In this document: positions 37,001 through 50,200 of the stretch, piece after piece
How the letters are laid out: every line of letters begins with the position of its first letter
Numbering within the stretch: the first letter of the stretch is position 1
DNA from: Heterodera schachtii
Taxonomy: Eukaryota; Nematoda; Chromadorea; Rhabditida; Heteroderidae
Direction of reading: 5' to 3'
Length of the DNA: 64,000 nt
Assembly (NCBI GenBank): GCA_023374025.1
Contig: SIJG01000002.1
Coordinates: forward strand, 1,523,790 to 1,587,789
Notes under the pieces: generated by a model
Database searches by the model: none
What the model was told of the DNA's origin: nothing
What the model saw: the letters and a program-made list of their open reading frames with translations, nothing else
Made by a program: the position numbers and the translations under genes

Positions 37001-38301
37001 GACTGTTTGGGTTGGAAAGAGAACTGTCGGTGAGAAGGAATGAAAAAAGGAAAAGATAAATTAGCGGTCCTTCCATCGACTAAATCGTGTAAGGTTAATT
37101 AAGGGTTAATTAGTAACAATTGCCCTCAGCTAATTAACTGGCAATTAGTCCCCGACAACAGCAACCACCTGTCCGAGAGGCAGCCGTTCCAAATGGTCAG
37201 CTCGCGCAATGCCTCGCCGTCAATGCGTCCCAACAGCGTCTTCAGCTGCTTTTCCGCGTCCTCCGCGCCTTCCTCCGTGCGCAGTCGAAAGGCGCGTCCG
37301 TCCGCCAGTGCCATTTGGACGCGGAATGCCTTTCTTGTAGTTGAAGCGATGCCGCCGCGAAGGGAAACGGACGCGGCGGAAGACAACGAAGAAACGGAGG
37401 GACGCGGACGGAGGGAGGCGGAGGAGGGCACAGCTGAAGCGGTGGGAAGGGTGAGGGAAGGGTGACCAAGAGCAAGAAAGGGCTCCCGATTCCGGCCCGG
37501 ATGGGCAGTGCCGATATATTCCAGCGGGAGTCTCGGCACCCGCCCGATCTCAAAAACTTTTGATCAGTCCCAGTAAGACGGATTTTTGGGGTAAGCACTA
37601 CGACCAATAAGTGTGTCTGTCCGCTTTGATCACACGCACCTCTACTGCCACCGTTTGTGTTCGCCGTTGGCGCCGTTTCGTCCGTGCCAATCGGTCGGAT
37701 TGTCAACGCCACCACATCCCTCCATTTTGTGCTGTCCATCGCCTCCCGTGTCCTTTTGCTGGATTGTCCGATGCGAATTCGATCCAACGGCGATGCCTAA
37801 GGCAAGCACATACATTAGGCCAAAACCTCTCAATTTTTAATGGCCCACCATTAAGCCAATCCGTTGCCAAACTTTCAACGGCAAATCGTCCCCGGTCAGC
37901 TTATTCATTTGCTTCAGCTGTTTTTTGGGCTGTTGGGTCGAGTTTGGCAGCTCATTGACTGCTTTTCCTTGCTGCTGCTGCCCTCCCTCTGAAAAGCATT
38001 GATTAGTCTGATCAGTGATTGTGTTTGATCCACGGGAATCGCTTTTTTGGTAAAACGCCAAGCAAAAGAAAAAAGTGCCAATTCAAAAAACCCTACCCGA
38101 CGCATTGCCATGATCTTTGGCCAATGCCGACGATGAAGGCACAACGCTCTGTTGCGGCTGATGGTTCCGCAGATGTTGCTGTTGTTGTTGTTGGTGTTGT
38201 TGGAGTTGATTATTTGGCATTTCAAGGACCAATGTTGCGGAGGGTCGCCGCTGTGCCACGCCGCCAGCGGCACCACCGCCCACCAGCAAAGCGGCAGTCA
38301 T
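34017..38301 (-). CDS. F-box / leucine-rich-repeat protein with long Ser-rich tail
   Basis: Ten exons with perfect phase: 38097-38301 (ATG at 38301), 37849-37988, 37640-37796, 37169-37433, 36329-36593, 35991-36271, 35445-35705, 34918-35391, 34407-34722, 34017-34241; 2589 nt, 862 aa. After a Gln/His-rich N-terminus comes an F-box (DDLPLKVWQRIGLM, then STKWRDVVAL), which in SCF ubiquitin ligases binds SKP1. Leucine-rich repeats follow (ALRELTIWNGCLSD, ALRTLRLWNCSRYL, LPQLRQLLIL, LEELQLTACRLPL, RLAIGCVW). Then come a 150-residue Ser/Arg/Pro-rich region, a Cys-containing segment and an acidic C-terminus (EEDEEEE). The intron after 35991 starts with GC (CAG|GCGAGA); without it the gene would end after the LRRs with a stop at 35948. 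I do not recognise the orthologue. Confidence 0.75.
36600..36915. repeat. Minisatellite-like GGGGTACTGTAAA array in F-box gene intron
   Basis: At least eight GGTACTGTAAA or GTACAGT words are spaced 20-60 bp in G-rich sequence, inside the 575-bp intron 36594-37168. Confidence 0.75.
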
Positions 38302-41300
38302 TTGGCAACAATTAAAAAGCAATAAAATTAAAAGCCAAAAAATATATGTAAAAATAGAAAATGGCAGTTAAATTGGGCAAAAATCGAAAATTAATTTGAG
38401 GAAAAATGGAAAAAATGGGAGAATTGTGAATGATGAATGATGCTCTTTTTCTGCAAAATTTTGCAAAAGCAAAGAAAGAAAGAAAAAGAAATAAAAGATT
38501 TTTATTTGAAGAAGCGAAGGGAAAAGCCGAGTCAAAAAGTGACGTCATAATCAAAAAATGACAAATGAAAAAAAAACTTTTGTGGGGGGAGGGTAAATAA
38601 AATGAGCATAATAATTAAAGACTAATTGACCCAATTTAATTACCCTTTTAAATTTAATTCTCTCTTTCTCTCCAATATTTTAATATCAGGCAATTCCAAA
38701 CTGAAGAAGAGAAATCTTCTTTGAATTAAATTGCATTCCAAATGCGCCAAATTTAGGCGCAAAAGGTATTTTTGCACTTTTATTTCCCCCGAGGCGCACA
38801 AAACGGCGATGGACTTTTTTCCCTTTTCAGACGGATGGACTTTTCGCCATTTCTGCAAAATGCGAATATAATGGGGGGAAACTGTGCAAAAGAGTAAAAT
38901 AATTGTGGGCAAATAATGGAGGAAACGGAGGCGGGGGGGGGGGGGGGAGGGGGAGGGGACAGACCGACGGACGACGCCGCGGGGGGGGGGGGGGGCAAAT
39001 TGTGTAAAATTGGAAATGGGGGGGGGGGAGTGGGAGGAGCATCATTTGTCCCCGGCGGCAGCAGCATTTTGTCCATCGCAGCTGATGGGAGAGACAAAAA
39101 CGAACGAACGGCTCAAAAACCCCCGGGGGAAAACCGCGACGAATGAAATGAAATGTCCCCCGGGGCAAAAAGTGATTTATTGCGGGAGATTAAGAGGGCA
39201 GCAGAAGTGGTGGAATGTCCGTAATATTAATTATAAAATACTGTTAATCGGTTTAAGTCGGCGGCACTTTATAGGCCTTGTGGCACAAATTAATGTGTGC
39301 CATAAATTGGGGGGGGGGGGGCATATTTTTTGCGTTTTGGCTCTGAGTGACCTGCCTAAGTACACTTCGAGAAACCTAATTAATATTAATGAGCAGACAG
39401 ATTGGGGGGGGGCAAAGGGTAATTAAATTCAATGGAGGGGGGGGGCAATAAAATTTTGGGTCATTAAAAAAAGGTTGATCAGCTGATCATTAATTGTTAA
39501 ACGGTTTTCTGTCGGTGTTCCGTCTGGTCGCCATTTGACGACCTTCCCCCAATTAATTAGTCTCGGTCTATCCTATTTTGCACAAAATTCTTTTTTTTTT
39601 ATAGTAAACTCCAAACCAAAGGGAAAAGGTCAAAAAATTGAAAGTTTTGGTCTATGCCTATGGCCTCTGACAAAGTGCCTAATGTGCTTAATTGGCCATC
39701 CGCCTTCCACCACCGCTTAATGCCCTCCGCTTGTTGACACAATTTGTGCCATATTGGCCAGCAAATGCGTGGCTCTGTCTCTTGCCGCCCCCCGCGGCGT
39801 TGGCACCGGCAAAAGCCCCCAAACAAACAGACAAAAAAAGGAGCAAGCACACTGATTGCTTGAAGAAAAAGAAGCATAAGAAGAAGAAGAAAAAGCAGAG
39901 GAGGCATGCCGCGTGACAACGGTGTCGCCAATGGCAATGTTTTGACGGCATTTGTTTATTATCAGTGATGGCCGGAAAGGGATTCATTTATTACACTTGG
40001 GGAGTGGGGATTAATCCTTTGCTGTGTGAAAAAGGAAACCCGCGGCTTTATGCAAAAAAAGGGGGTGGGGGGAATCCGCTCATTTCTCTAATTTTGCAGA
40101 GAAATGCCTCTGGCGGGGGACAGACAAATTAACGAAGCGGACGACGAACGAACAAATTACAGTGCAAAATTTGCACGCGGAGAAAGTCAAACGGATTTAT
40201 TTCTTTTTCAGGGACGGAGGCGGAGGGATTAAAGTGCCAAAAAAGAAAGAAACGGACGGCAAACTGACGACGGATTACGGTAATGTGTCTCTGTGATGAT
40301 GACGGATAAGCGCCGAAGAGACAAATCCGAGAGTCGGGAAAAGGGAAAGGGAAAAGGGGGGACCAATAAACGGATGGATGGGGCCGGAGATCGCTGCCAA
40401 ATTCTTAATGAAATGCGATTGGCCTGCTATTTATTTATTGAAAAATAATTAATTAATTAGTGAATGAATTGGTGATTCGGCTTGGGGAGCGTATGACCAA
40501 TCAAATGATTCGCCCCTCTCCCCGCCCCTAATTTACTTCCCCTAAATGCTAATTGCAGCAGAGGGAGTAAGGGAGCAGCAGCAGCAACAGCAATTGCCAC
40601 AGTGCGCTTTTTGTGTGGTAATTTCGGGGGGGGGGGGGATGAGAAGGGATATATGTGCCATGCCGTTGTTGCTGATTTGTTGTTGTTGTTTTTGGTTTCT
40701 TCCGGTGAGTGGAAAAACGCACTCGGAGGGGGGGGGGGGGGGGGTAATTATGCAAAATTTGGGTTCGGGCCAAACACGTAAACAAATTGTGATGCTAATG
40801 CATGATTAAGAAGGCGGAGGTGGGGTGATGATGATGAAAAAAGGAAGAAGCTGCAAAACAGCAGCAGCAAAAGAAAAAATAGGTTGGCAAAAATCATTTG
40901 GCAAGGGCAATTAAGGACGAACATTGGTTCCTAATTAATCAATTAACTAATTAGTAGTGCCCGGATGTCCGAGCAGGGGTTTTATTTGGAATAAAATAAA
41001 GTGTTTTAAATGCCAAATTCTTCTCAATTAGTCCCCGCGTTTTCCCCGTGCCAAATTTGGGCATTTGTTGGCATTTGCTTATTCATTTGTTCTGTTGGTG
41101 CTAAAAAAGTCACAAATTTCCTTCATCATTTGCCGTGCTCATACTTTTGCCTGTTTCACCTCTTTATTTGATGCCACCTGCTTCCAAATTGGGACAAAAT
41201 GTGGCGCAATGCCGTGACAAAAATGGCACTTTCATTCATTTCGGCACCAAAGGGCAGAAAATTGAAAATGGGAACGGGGCGATGGTAATTTGGCAGGTGA

Positions 41301-44300
41301 AAAGTTCAAAAATAATTAATGAAAAATCCGAAAGTGTCAAACAAACAAAAAAGAATTAAAAAAAAACGGGAAAAATTGCCAAAAAAAAAAAAAAGAGAAG
41401 AGAAGAAGCAATCAACTTCCTTATTAGATGACGGAGAGGAATTAACATTAATGTGCATCTTTTTTCGTGTCTGTAATCCTCCGCTAATGATATAAGCGTA
41501 TCGCCAAAAAACAAACCCCCGGGGGATTCGGTTTTTAATCAAATAGGAAATTGGAATTTTTTGTTCTTATTTGGCCAATATTTCTGCTGCACTTTTGCCA
41601 TGGCACGCGAATGCCACCATTCCAGCAGCAGCAGAACACATTGACCATTTGAAAATGACGCCATTTTCAAATGCTTTTGCACCGTTGGTGGGGGGGGGGG
41701 GGTGAGTAATTTGGTGTCGAATGCTTTGGCATTCCGTGTCAAAAGGTTTACTGTACAATCGCATTTTGTAGGGGGAGGGAAGGCATTTGCAAGCAGCACA
41801 AATTACTACCATCACACATTGTTAATAATAATGAACCAAAAAGAAAAGTCCTTCCGTGTGTGCACCGAACGAACGAATGAATGTAATTACAGCGGCGCCT
41901 CGGGGGAAATGAAACGAAAGGGAAAAAAAAAGGGGGGGGGAATTTGCGCGGAATTTTGTGGCAAAAAAGAGATGACAGAGAAAGGAGCGGCACAACCGAA
42001 CCCAATGCTTAGAATTGAGAAATGGCAATTAGTGAATTTGACGAAGACGATTTTTGGAATGCAAAAAATGACATCGAAAAAAAAGGGAAAAGAGGGACAA
42101 TCGGTACAGAGAAATGGGCAAAAGTGCGCGAAAAAGGCATTGACAAAGTGCCAACCCAACCATTTGACAAATGGAAACACATTCCATGCCGAGAAGGGGA
42201 GACAGACAAATTTTGATTTGAAATGCCATTTTGTTGAGAAATGAAAATGAAAAAGGGCATTCCACTTAAAATGGGACGGCGGCGAAGACATTTGTACGGT
42301 TATTTATGCTTAATGATGAAAATGCTTAAAAGGTTTTACGAGACAAAACAACACATTGACATTTCATAAAAAATGATGCGATGAAAAGCCAAAAAAGAAA
42401 AAGAAAAAGTTGCGGGAGGGAGTGACTGAGAAAGATTAAATGCAAAAAGTGATGTGAGGGGATAAAGCGGATGAAAAAAGGATCGAACTTTAAGAGGGGG
42501 CGGGGGGAAGCCGAAAGACCGGCCGATGAACAGCCAACGGAATTAGCCATAAAAAGGGATAAAAAAGGGCACCGCAGCAGTGCCAAAAGCATGGCGTGGG
42601 TTGGGAGGCGCGCGGCATTATTAGGGAACGAATGACCGAACGGTGACAAATTGGGGGATGAACAAACAGACAGAGAGAAGGGGTTGAGGTTGATCCGAGA
42701 AGCTTTTCAGGGCTTTTCAAAAAATTCACAAATTTAATAAATTCACAATTGAAAGTTTAGCCGAATTTTAATGGCTTTTCAAATTGCCTCCTCTCGTCAC
42801 AATTTGGGTGGGGGGAGGATTTCCATTCAATCCCGGGCCCTCCCTCCCTCCCTCTGCTTTTCCCTATTCAATGCCTTTAGGTGGCCGATCTACGGCGTAA
42901 TCTTTAAAATAAGGGCATTAACTTTATGCCACTTTTAACTGATCATTGACCCAAAAATCGGTTTACTGCCCCAGGGGTAAAGGATTATTTGGCATTGGCA
43001 TTTTGTTTATCTGTTCCTATGTTACACGGAATAAGGAAGAGGGTTTTGCAATGGCACTAACACTCGAAGATCACAATTCCCGAGTCTTGAATTAAGCGAT
43101 ACCAAAAAAATAAAGAGGAGAGACAAGAAATTAATTTGAATGCCGCCGGCATCGTTCTCGACGGAGCTTTTTACAAGTTTTTTTAATGATGAAACGCGGA
43201 TGAAAAAGGAAAAGCCATCGCAGACAAAAAGCAAAGGAAAAGCAATTGGACAAACGCACTATTACAATATTATGGAAAGGCTAATGGAAGCCAAGGGGTG
43301 CAAAAGTGAAGCCAACAAATTGGAAATTAAACAGGGATTAGCAAAAAAGGGCAAAAAAAAAAGAGAAAATAAATTTATAAATAATTTATAAAAAATAGCG
43401 AATTTTATTAAACTGAACATTGGAGAAAAGTGTCGTGAAAAGAGCTGACAAATGAGTGATTGCTATTTCAATGAGCAATAATTAAGAAGAAATAATACTG
43501 ACAAAAGGGGGGAAATTTGAGCAAAATACAAAAATTTGATAATGAAAAGCGGGGGCGATAAATATGCAAATCAATTACTTCTAATTATTGCCTAGAATTG
43601 GGCATCATTATATTTTAGGATTTCAATGTCAAATGTGCCTTAACAGAGCAACGGCACCCGGGAAAAAGTGCCCATTTGAGAGAAATGCAAAAAAATAAAA
43701 AGCCAATTGAATTTATTGTCAATTTTAGTGCATTTTTAACAAATAAATATTCGTTTTTTTGTGGAAAAAATGAGAAGAAATTGCTGCAAAAAGTGTCACA
43801 CGTACATAGAAATGAAATAAATGTGAAGCATTTATTTATTTATTTGCAGAAATGGGAGGGAATGTCTGGGCTTGGCCAACAGCGGCGGGAGAGACATTGC
43901 CAAGCAAAGGCAAAAACAGAGCAAAAGCAGCAAAAGAAGGAAGGGGGGGGGGGAAGGATAAAAAAGGAAAAGCGAAGGAATGTTGTGAGAAAGGGGATCA
44001 ATGATCAGAAAAAGCAGGGGAAAGAATATGGATAAAAGCGCATTCTGGTAAACCCGGTCTCGAGTCGCGGAACCCTAACTCGAACATCACGAAAAAGTGA
44101 GCGATCTAAAATGAATTACAATAAGCACCATCGCAGGCATTCCAGGAGGCACTAATCGCTTTCTCGGAAGGCGGCTTATCTCATGACAAGGCAAGAAAGG
44201 CACTTTAAAATGCTTTTTGATATAATCGGGACGCGAAACATTTTCGTGGTCGCGGGGCAAATTAAAAACTTGCCGCGTGGGTTAGCTCCAACAGAAAATG

Positions 44301-47247
44301 CACTTTTTCGCAGCAAAGGCACCGACGGACGGACGGACAAACGGTGGTCGGCACATTTCCGTCATCAAACGGCGGGGGGGGGGGGGCGGGGGTGAAGCCC
44401 CGGCGGAGCGCAATTTTGTTTTGTGCCGCTGCTGCTCATTGGATTTTGCACTATAAAATGGGATAAAAAATGGGGAAATGTCAAAGGAAAAGAAATGCCA
44501 AATTTGAAAGGCTTCTGATGAGATAAATTGCACAAATTCGACAAAATTGCAACAGCTGCTGCTGACCAATGAGCAGTGAATTTTGAGCAATTTTATGCTA
44601 ATCTTCTGTTGACAGATTAACACGCTATTATGGCCAAACAACAAAAAAAGAGATTTTACCAGAGATATGAAGCCGAAAATGTGTCATTCCCTCCAATGGC
44701 ATTGGCATTTTCGAAAAAGTTTTTGAATTAATTTTTAAGTTTAATTTTATCTAAAAGTAGCGCCCATAAATTGTATGATGATTCGTAACTTTGATGCTGT
44801 TAAACTCATTCAGATCATCAAAATGACTCAATTCTCGCCCCGGGGCGGCTTTTAAGCCTTTTCCGTTTGTCAGCCATGCCCAAGCGGAAATTGCCGACCA
44901 AAAGCGGGGCTAATGGGTGCTCCCGGCGTGCCCTTCCTCCTCTGCCCCCCCCGCCCCTTAAAACAGTGAATTCCCCAAATTCCTTCCACGCCTTTCAAAG
45001 TTTCGGGGGCTTCTCCCACGAGGAATTGGCGTTGTGTGCTCCCGAGACAAAACTTCACGCCTTTCACAATGGAATTCAGTCACCAAAATTTTTGCAAAAC
45101 TCCGATCGGACTGACGAAAATTGGAAATGATTTGTGAGTGGTTCGACGAAAGGGGCGGGGGGGGGGGAAGAGAGGGAGGGAATTTGAGGATTTTTGCAGC
45201 AGCAAATCGGCGTGAAAATGCGGGGGGGGGGGGGGGCATAATGAATAGGCGGAAAGATGACACTGATTTGAAATGATTGGGGGGGGGGGAGCAAAACGGC
45301 GCCGCAATTTCAAAAAGCGACGGATTAAATTGCGGCACAACTCACAAAGGACAGCCAAAAAAACACGCCGAAAGCGGCAATTTCGGTTACAAAAACAGTG
45401 GCGTTTGCATTGGCCTTTTGTTCTCGATTCTCGCGCATTGGAGGGACAAAAACAAAGAGACAGTCGGAGTCAGTCACTTAGCCCCATTTAGCCTAATTAG
45501 AGGGAGAGAGGCAAACATTTCCATTCATTTACCAGACGCTTATTTGGTCTCTAAAATGAAACAATGTGAGAAAAGAAAACAAAAATAAAAATGGCAGAAA
45601 TAAATGTTGTTTTTTTTTGTAATCGGCGGCGGATGAAAAGTGGGAAAACAACTAATGACCACTAATGAGTGGATGATGGATGACTCATCCATCCACCACG
45701 GGCCAATCAGCAGCAGTGTGTGTCCACAAACGGCTTTTCATTCCCCACATTTTGCTGCAATGATTGCCCGGAGGGGGATGACCCGTTGCTCAGCATTGTC
45801 AGATGCAATGCCGCAGGGGTGCAAAGTCAGCAGGTAAATATGTAATAAATCCGGGGGGAGGGGGACTTTGTGATCAGTGCGTCATTCATTGCGTAATATG
45901 CGTCCAATGGATGATGTGATGATTCATTCACCCTTTTCCCACATTCCGCCGACGTGTGAATGAAATATGTGAGCAATTTTCGCCAAAAGGTAGGGAAATC
46001 GGCGTTTGCTGATTGTTCCGTTATTTATGTATTGTGGCGGCGTCGGAATGTTCCGGAATAATTTTGCAAGAAAACATTAAAAGAAAGGGCAACAAAATGA
46101 ATGTTCATTTTTTAGTGTTAATTTAATTTGCTAAATGAAAAGTGCAGGGCCAAAAATGGAAACAAATGCAAAATGCAGCCGAAAAAAAGAGGGAGGGGCT
46201 GCGCACTCATTTGTCAGCCAAATCGTTGTAAAAAAAAGTGTCCTATACTTAATTTCACACAAAAGTACAGAAATAGTTTTTTTGTGTCGATAATTGACCC
46301 CAAATTGTTCATGCTCATTAGTGCTATTTGCTCGAAATTGCAAATTTCCCGAAATCTGAGCAGCAATACCAGTTATAAAAAAAAATTAGCGCAAATAAAA
46401 AAATATTTAAAACAAAGCAATTATTGCAATTAACAATACAGAGTCAGAGAATGGCAAATGGGCTATACAATAAGTAAAGCGAACAGCAGAAAATGACTTT
46501 AATATCGTAATGGGAAATGTACAAACATTTAAAAAAGTAAAACAAAACAGAAATATTTTGCACGTTTAAAAATAGAAAAGAGATTGGTTAGTGGGGTAAT
46601 GTAATTTTGGAGATTTACTGTGATATTTGTTACTGTTTGATATCTGCAGAATGGTGAGGGAACAAACACTAACTTAAGTGAGAAAAGTGAGTGTAATGAT
46701 GAAAAGCAATAGATGGTGAAGCTGAAGCGAAAGGCATAAATTTTGGCACAAAGCGAAGGTTTTTTGATGAGAGGCAATTAATTAATTAACTAATTAATAA
46801 ATGGATACGACATAAATGATGAGGATGGAAGAATGAATGAATGAAATGAAAACAAAAATTAATGTAAATAATTTGTGAAAGAATGGAAGAAAAAGAGGCA
46901 AATTTATGGAAAATATGGAATTATTCGGCCATTTGTGGGCAATTGTATGAAAGAATGGGAAATAGCGAGAAAATAGTGGAAAAGAGAAGCAAAAAAGGCG
47001 GATATAGACAACAGAAGTGTGTAAAGTAAAGGAAATGTTGTAATAATATGCACTTGAAAGAAGAATGCAACAAAAAGTACATAAGCGAAACAAAAATGGA
47101 AAACGGAAATGGATGGCATCCGACCATCGTTTTCCGTTTAATTTTTAACTAAAATTCATTCCAACGAAGCAATTTTGGATTAAATAATATGGGATCAGAA
47201 AACGATGAGTCAATGGACCCAAAAAAAAAGAAAACAAAAAAATTATT
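38302..47247. other. 9-kb region with no supported gene
   Basis: AT-rich DNA with frequent poly-G/C tracts (38933-38947, 38981-38995, 40728-40744, 41690-41702, 44376-44388) and no frame with convincing splice context. It lies between the F-box start and the unc-40 3' end, and may hold an F-box promoter and undetected small genes or ncRNAs. Confidence 0.5.
39688..39951 (-). CDS. Possible small secreted peptide precursor (weak)
   Basis: An ATG at 39951 opens 87 codons. A hydrophobic stretch (LLCFFFFFLCFFFF, then SVCLLLFLSVCLGAFAGANA) precedes a short tail with dibasic sites KR, KRR and RR, as in neuropeptide precursors. The hydrophobic part is encoded by a TTC/TTT simple tract, which alone would create it, so this may be an artefact of low-complexity DNA. 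No homologue is recognised. Confidence 0.12.
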   Translation of the reverse strand: MPSKHCHWRHRCHAACLLCFFFFFLCFFFFKQSVCLLLFLSVCLGAFAGANAAGGGKRQSHAFAGQYGTNCVNKRRALSGGGRRMAN

Positions 47248-50200
47248 TTAAGATGCCGACGCGTTGTCGCCACCGGTGAAGTCGTGCTGAAGTTGTTGGA
47301 GAGTTTCAATCTGAAAACCGAAGATTTTAAAAGGGGGGAGTTGGAGAGAGAGAGCCCTTAACAAGCTGATTGTGAGAGCAATTCGAACTTTAGGTTTTAA
47401 GAATTAAATTCGACATAACCAATACTCATTACTAATTTAAGGCATTAAATGCGTTTTTAGGTTACAGAAAAAAGTCTACAAAACTGCGTTTAAAAAATGC
47501 AGTTTCCTCCAACAATTTGGGCTTAAGTTCCCTCCGCCCTTTTCCCCATTTTTCAAATGCAAAAAAAAACGTGGCGACGAGCGACAGACAAACGTTGAAA
47601 AAAGAAATTTAAAAAAAAGATTGCACAAAAAGCCGTCAACAACTGCTGGCCAAACTTTTATTTTTTTGAAATGTGCATTATCCACCCAAATTAATGTAAT
47701 ATTTGTATAAATTAATTAATTATTTTATCAACACACGGAAGCAACGTACAGGTGCAAAAAAACATCAATTAGTCCAAAAAAATTATCCGATGAAACATTT
47801 TAAAATAAAAGTGCAGCAAGAAGAAAAACCAAATTGACATTAATTGCGTAGTTTGAAAAAATTGTTTACGCTTCAGTAACACCTTGCGTCAACCTCGTGA
47901 CAATTTAGCACACCGTAAGTTTTAAGCCAAATTCTTTGAAATTAAAATTAATAAAGCGGGTAAGAATTTTAAAATTTGATTTTTTAAAATTTACTAGAAA
48001 AATTTAAACCAAGTAATTTGAATTATATCCAAAGTAAAAGAAAAAATAAAATGATTTAAATGGAAGTGCTCTCACAGTCAGAATATTTTTAATAGAAATT
48101 TGCCTACCATTTGGTCAATTTCTTGGAGATCCTTCGTTGAGCCGACGGTCTGTTAAATTAATATTTTTACATTTATGTTGCAAAAAATACGACGAGAATG
48201 AGCTACCTTGACTTCACTTTCGTCATTTTCGATGATGGCATTATTGGAAACGCTTCCGGCATTTGAGGGGTTGACACGAACACTCGCGTATTGGGAGGAG
48301 GAAGAAGAACATCCGTAAGGTGTCGCTATGGCATTGGATGACGGCACAGCCAAATTCACACGGGGCTGAACCATCGCACGGCCAACCGGCACTTTGGCAC
48401 CGTTGTTGTTGTAGGCAAACTTATGGACTGTGAGAAGATGAAGATGATTAGTGAATGTTTGACAATTGCTCAAAAACAAAGAAGAGTAAAGTAAGAGAAT
48501 CCTTCAAAATCCAAATAATATTTTTTAAGAAAAAAAGGCGATTCTGGCTTTTCCCACGCTCATTATCAGTTTACGGGCTTGGCTCACAATAATTACCGGA
48601 AGTTGGTGTTGTTTTTTGCGCTTGCGATTGCCCTGTGGCACTTCTTATGGTGGACGGTGAGGGGCTGGCGCCTCCGGCAACGCCGCCACCGCCTCCGACA
48701 TAAACAATGGGTCGAACAATGTGTGCCATCCTTTGCTGTTGGTGGTGCTGATGCTTAGCTGCTTGTTGTTGTTGGTGTTCTCCTGCCGATGTAACTCCGT
48801 GCACCGCTGCGTCACAATTCCCGCCGTCCCCATCCGCCGTCGTCCCATTCACAAAGGAAAGCATTGCAGCGCCGCCTGTTGCATTGGCTCGTCCGCCAAC
48901 GGTTTGATAGCCGTCACTGTCATTTCTGTTGTACTGCTGTGCATTTGCTGCTGCTGTTGTTGTGCCTCTGTTTGCAGCCGTCAACGATGGCGGAGGTGGA
49001 AGCGGTGGCGTGCCACCAGCCCCTGGGGCAGAAACAGTGCCGGAAAACTGATGCCGCTGTTGCGGATTATGTGGCGAATCATGCGGTGATCCAACAACAC
49101 CATTGGACACTGCTGACCCACTGACGGTAAAGTCCATTTTGGCAATGGGCTAAACAAATACATAACAATGCGGTAAATTGAATATTCAGACATTAAACTT
49201 TTACAAAAAAATCCAACAGTCGACCTGTCTGTCCACTCGTGTGTACACCACGTGCGCATTACGCGGTGTCATTGGTGTGCCACCCAAATGTTGTTGCTGG
49301 CCGACCTGCTGCTGCTGGTGTTGTTGTTGCTGGTGAATGTGCAATGGTTGAGGCGCCGAATTCATTTCCAAACTGGCAGACGAATTGTGAAGATGATAAC
49401 GGTTTGAGTGTCCGCGGGGGAGTGTTTCGACCGAATCCACTGAATTTACTTATACATTAAAATTTTAATGTTCTATTGTTTGTATGTTATGTAAATATTT
49501 TTAACACGCGTAAAATGGGTTAGAAAATGTTAGAATGTTATGAAAAATTTGAAGGCCAATAAAAAAATAAACACGCATAAAATCGCGGATGCGTTTCAGA
49601 ACAACAACCAAATATGCAAGCAACGCAGAACTGATTTGTGAGGAACACAACGCTCGCATGAACACTCCAATGGCACATACACTTACTAGCCAAATCAACG
49701 GCTGATTGCGGCGGCACAATTTTTGATCCATCATCGGATTCGTTCAGCTTTTCATCGGCGGCATTTCCTTGTTGCTTTTTCATTGTTGTGTTAGCATTTT
49801 CAATCTCCGTTTCTTTCTTCTGCTGCCGATTCGGCTTAACCGCATTGGCATATTTATCATCTTCTTCAGCGTCATCGACCAGCGAATTGTCAATGAACGA
49901 AATCCCTTTGTCGTCTTTACTTCCGTTCCATTGGCGTTTTGTTTTGCTCCATTTGTTGTAGCCGCCGTTGTCGTCATCGTCCGACGAGACAATGACCAAT
50001 TTGGAAGCAAAATTTACGCTTTTCGTGGGTGCTGTTTGCTTTCGTGTCACCGCTGTTGTTGCTTCATAATGAGCGGTTGTTGTTCGCTTTGCTTGTTTGA
50101 CTTGTAACGGCATCGATGGAAGGCCAATGCCAATTCGAAAGCGTTGCTGTGGCAGAACGGCTTCGTGTTCGTCTTGTTCGTTCAAAAACGCTGCAGTTCG

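Noticed and set aside
44867..45130. 87-codon plus frame starting MPKRKLPTKSG
   Set aside because: Has an ATG and some GC content but no splice sites, no family, and low-complexity flanks; not supported.
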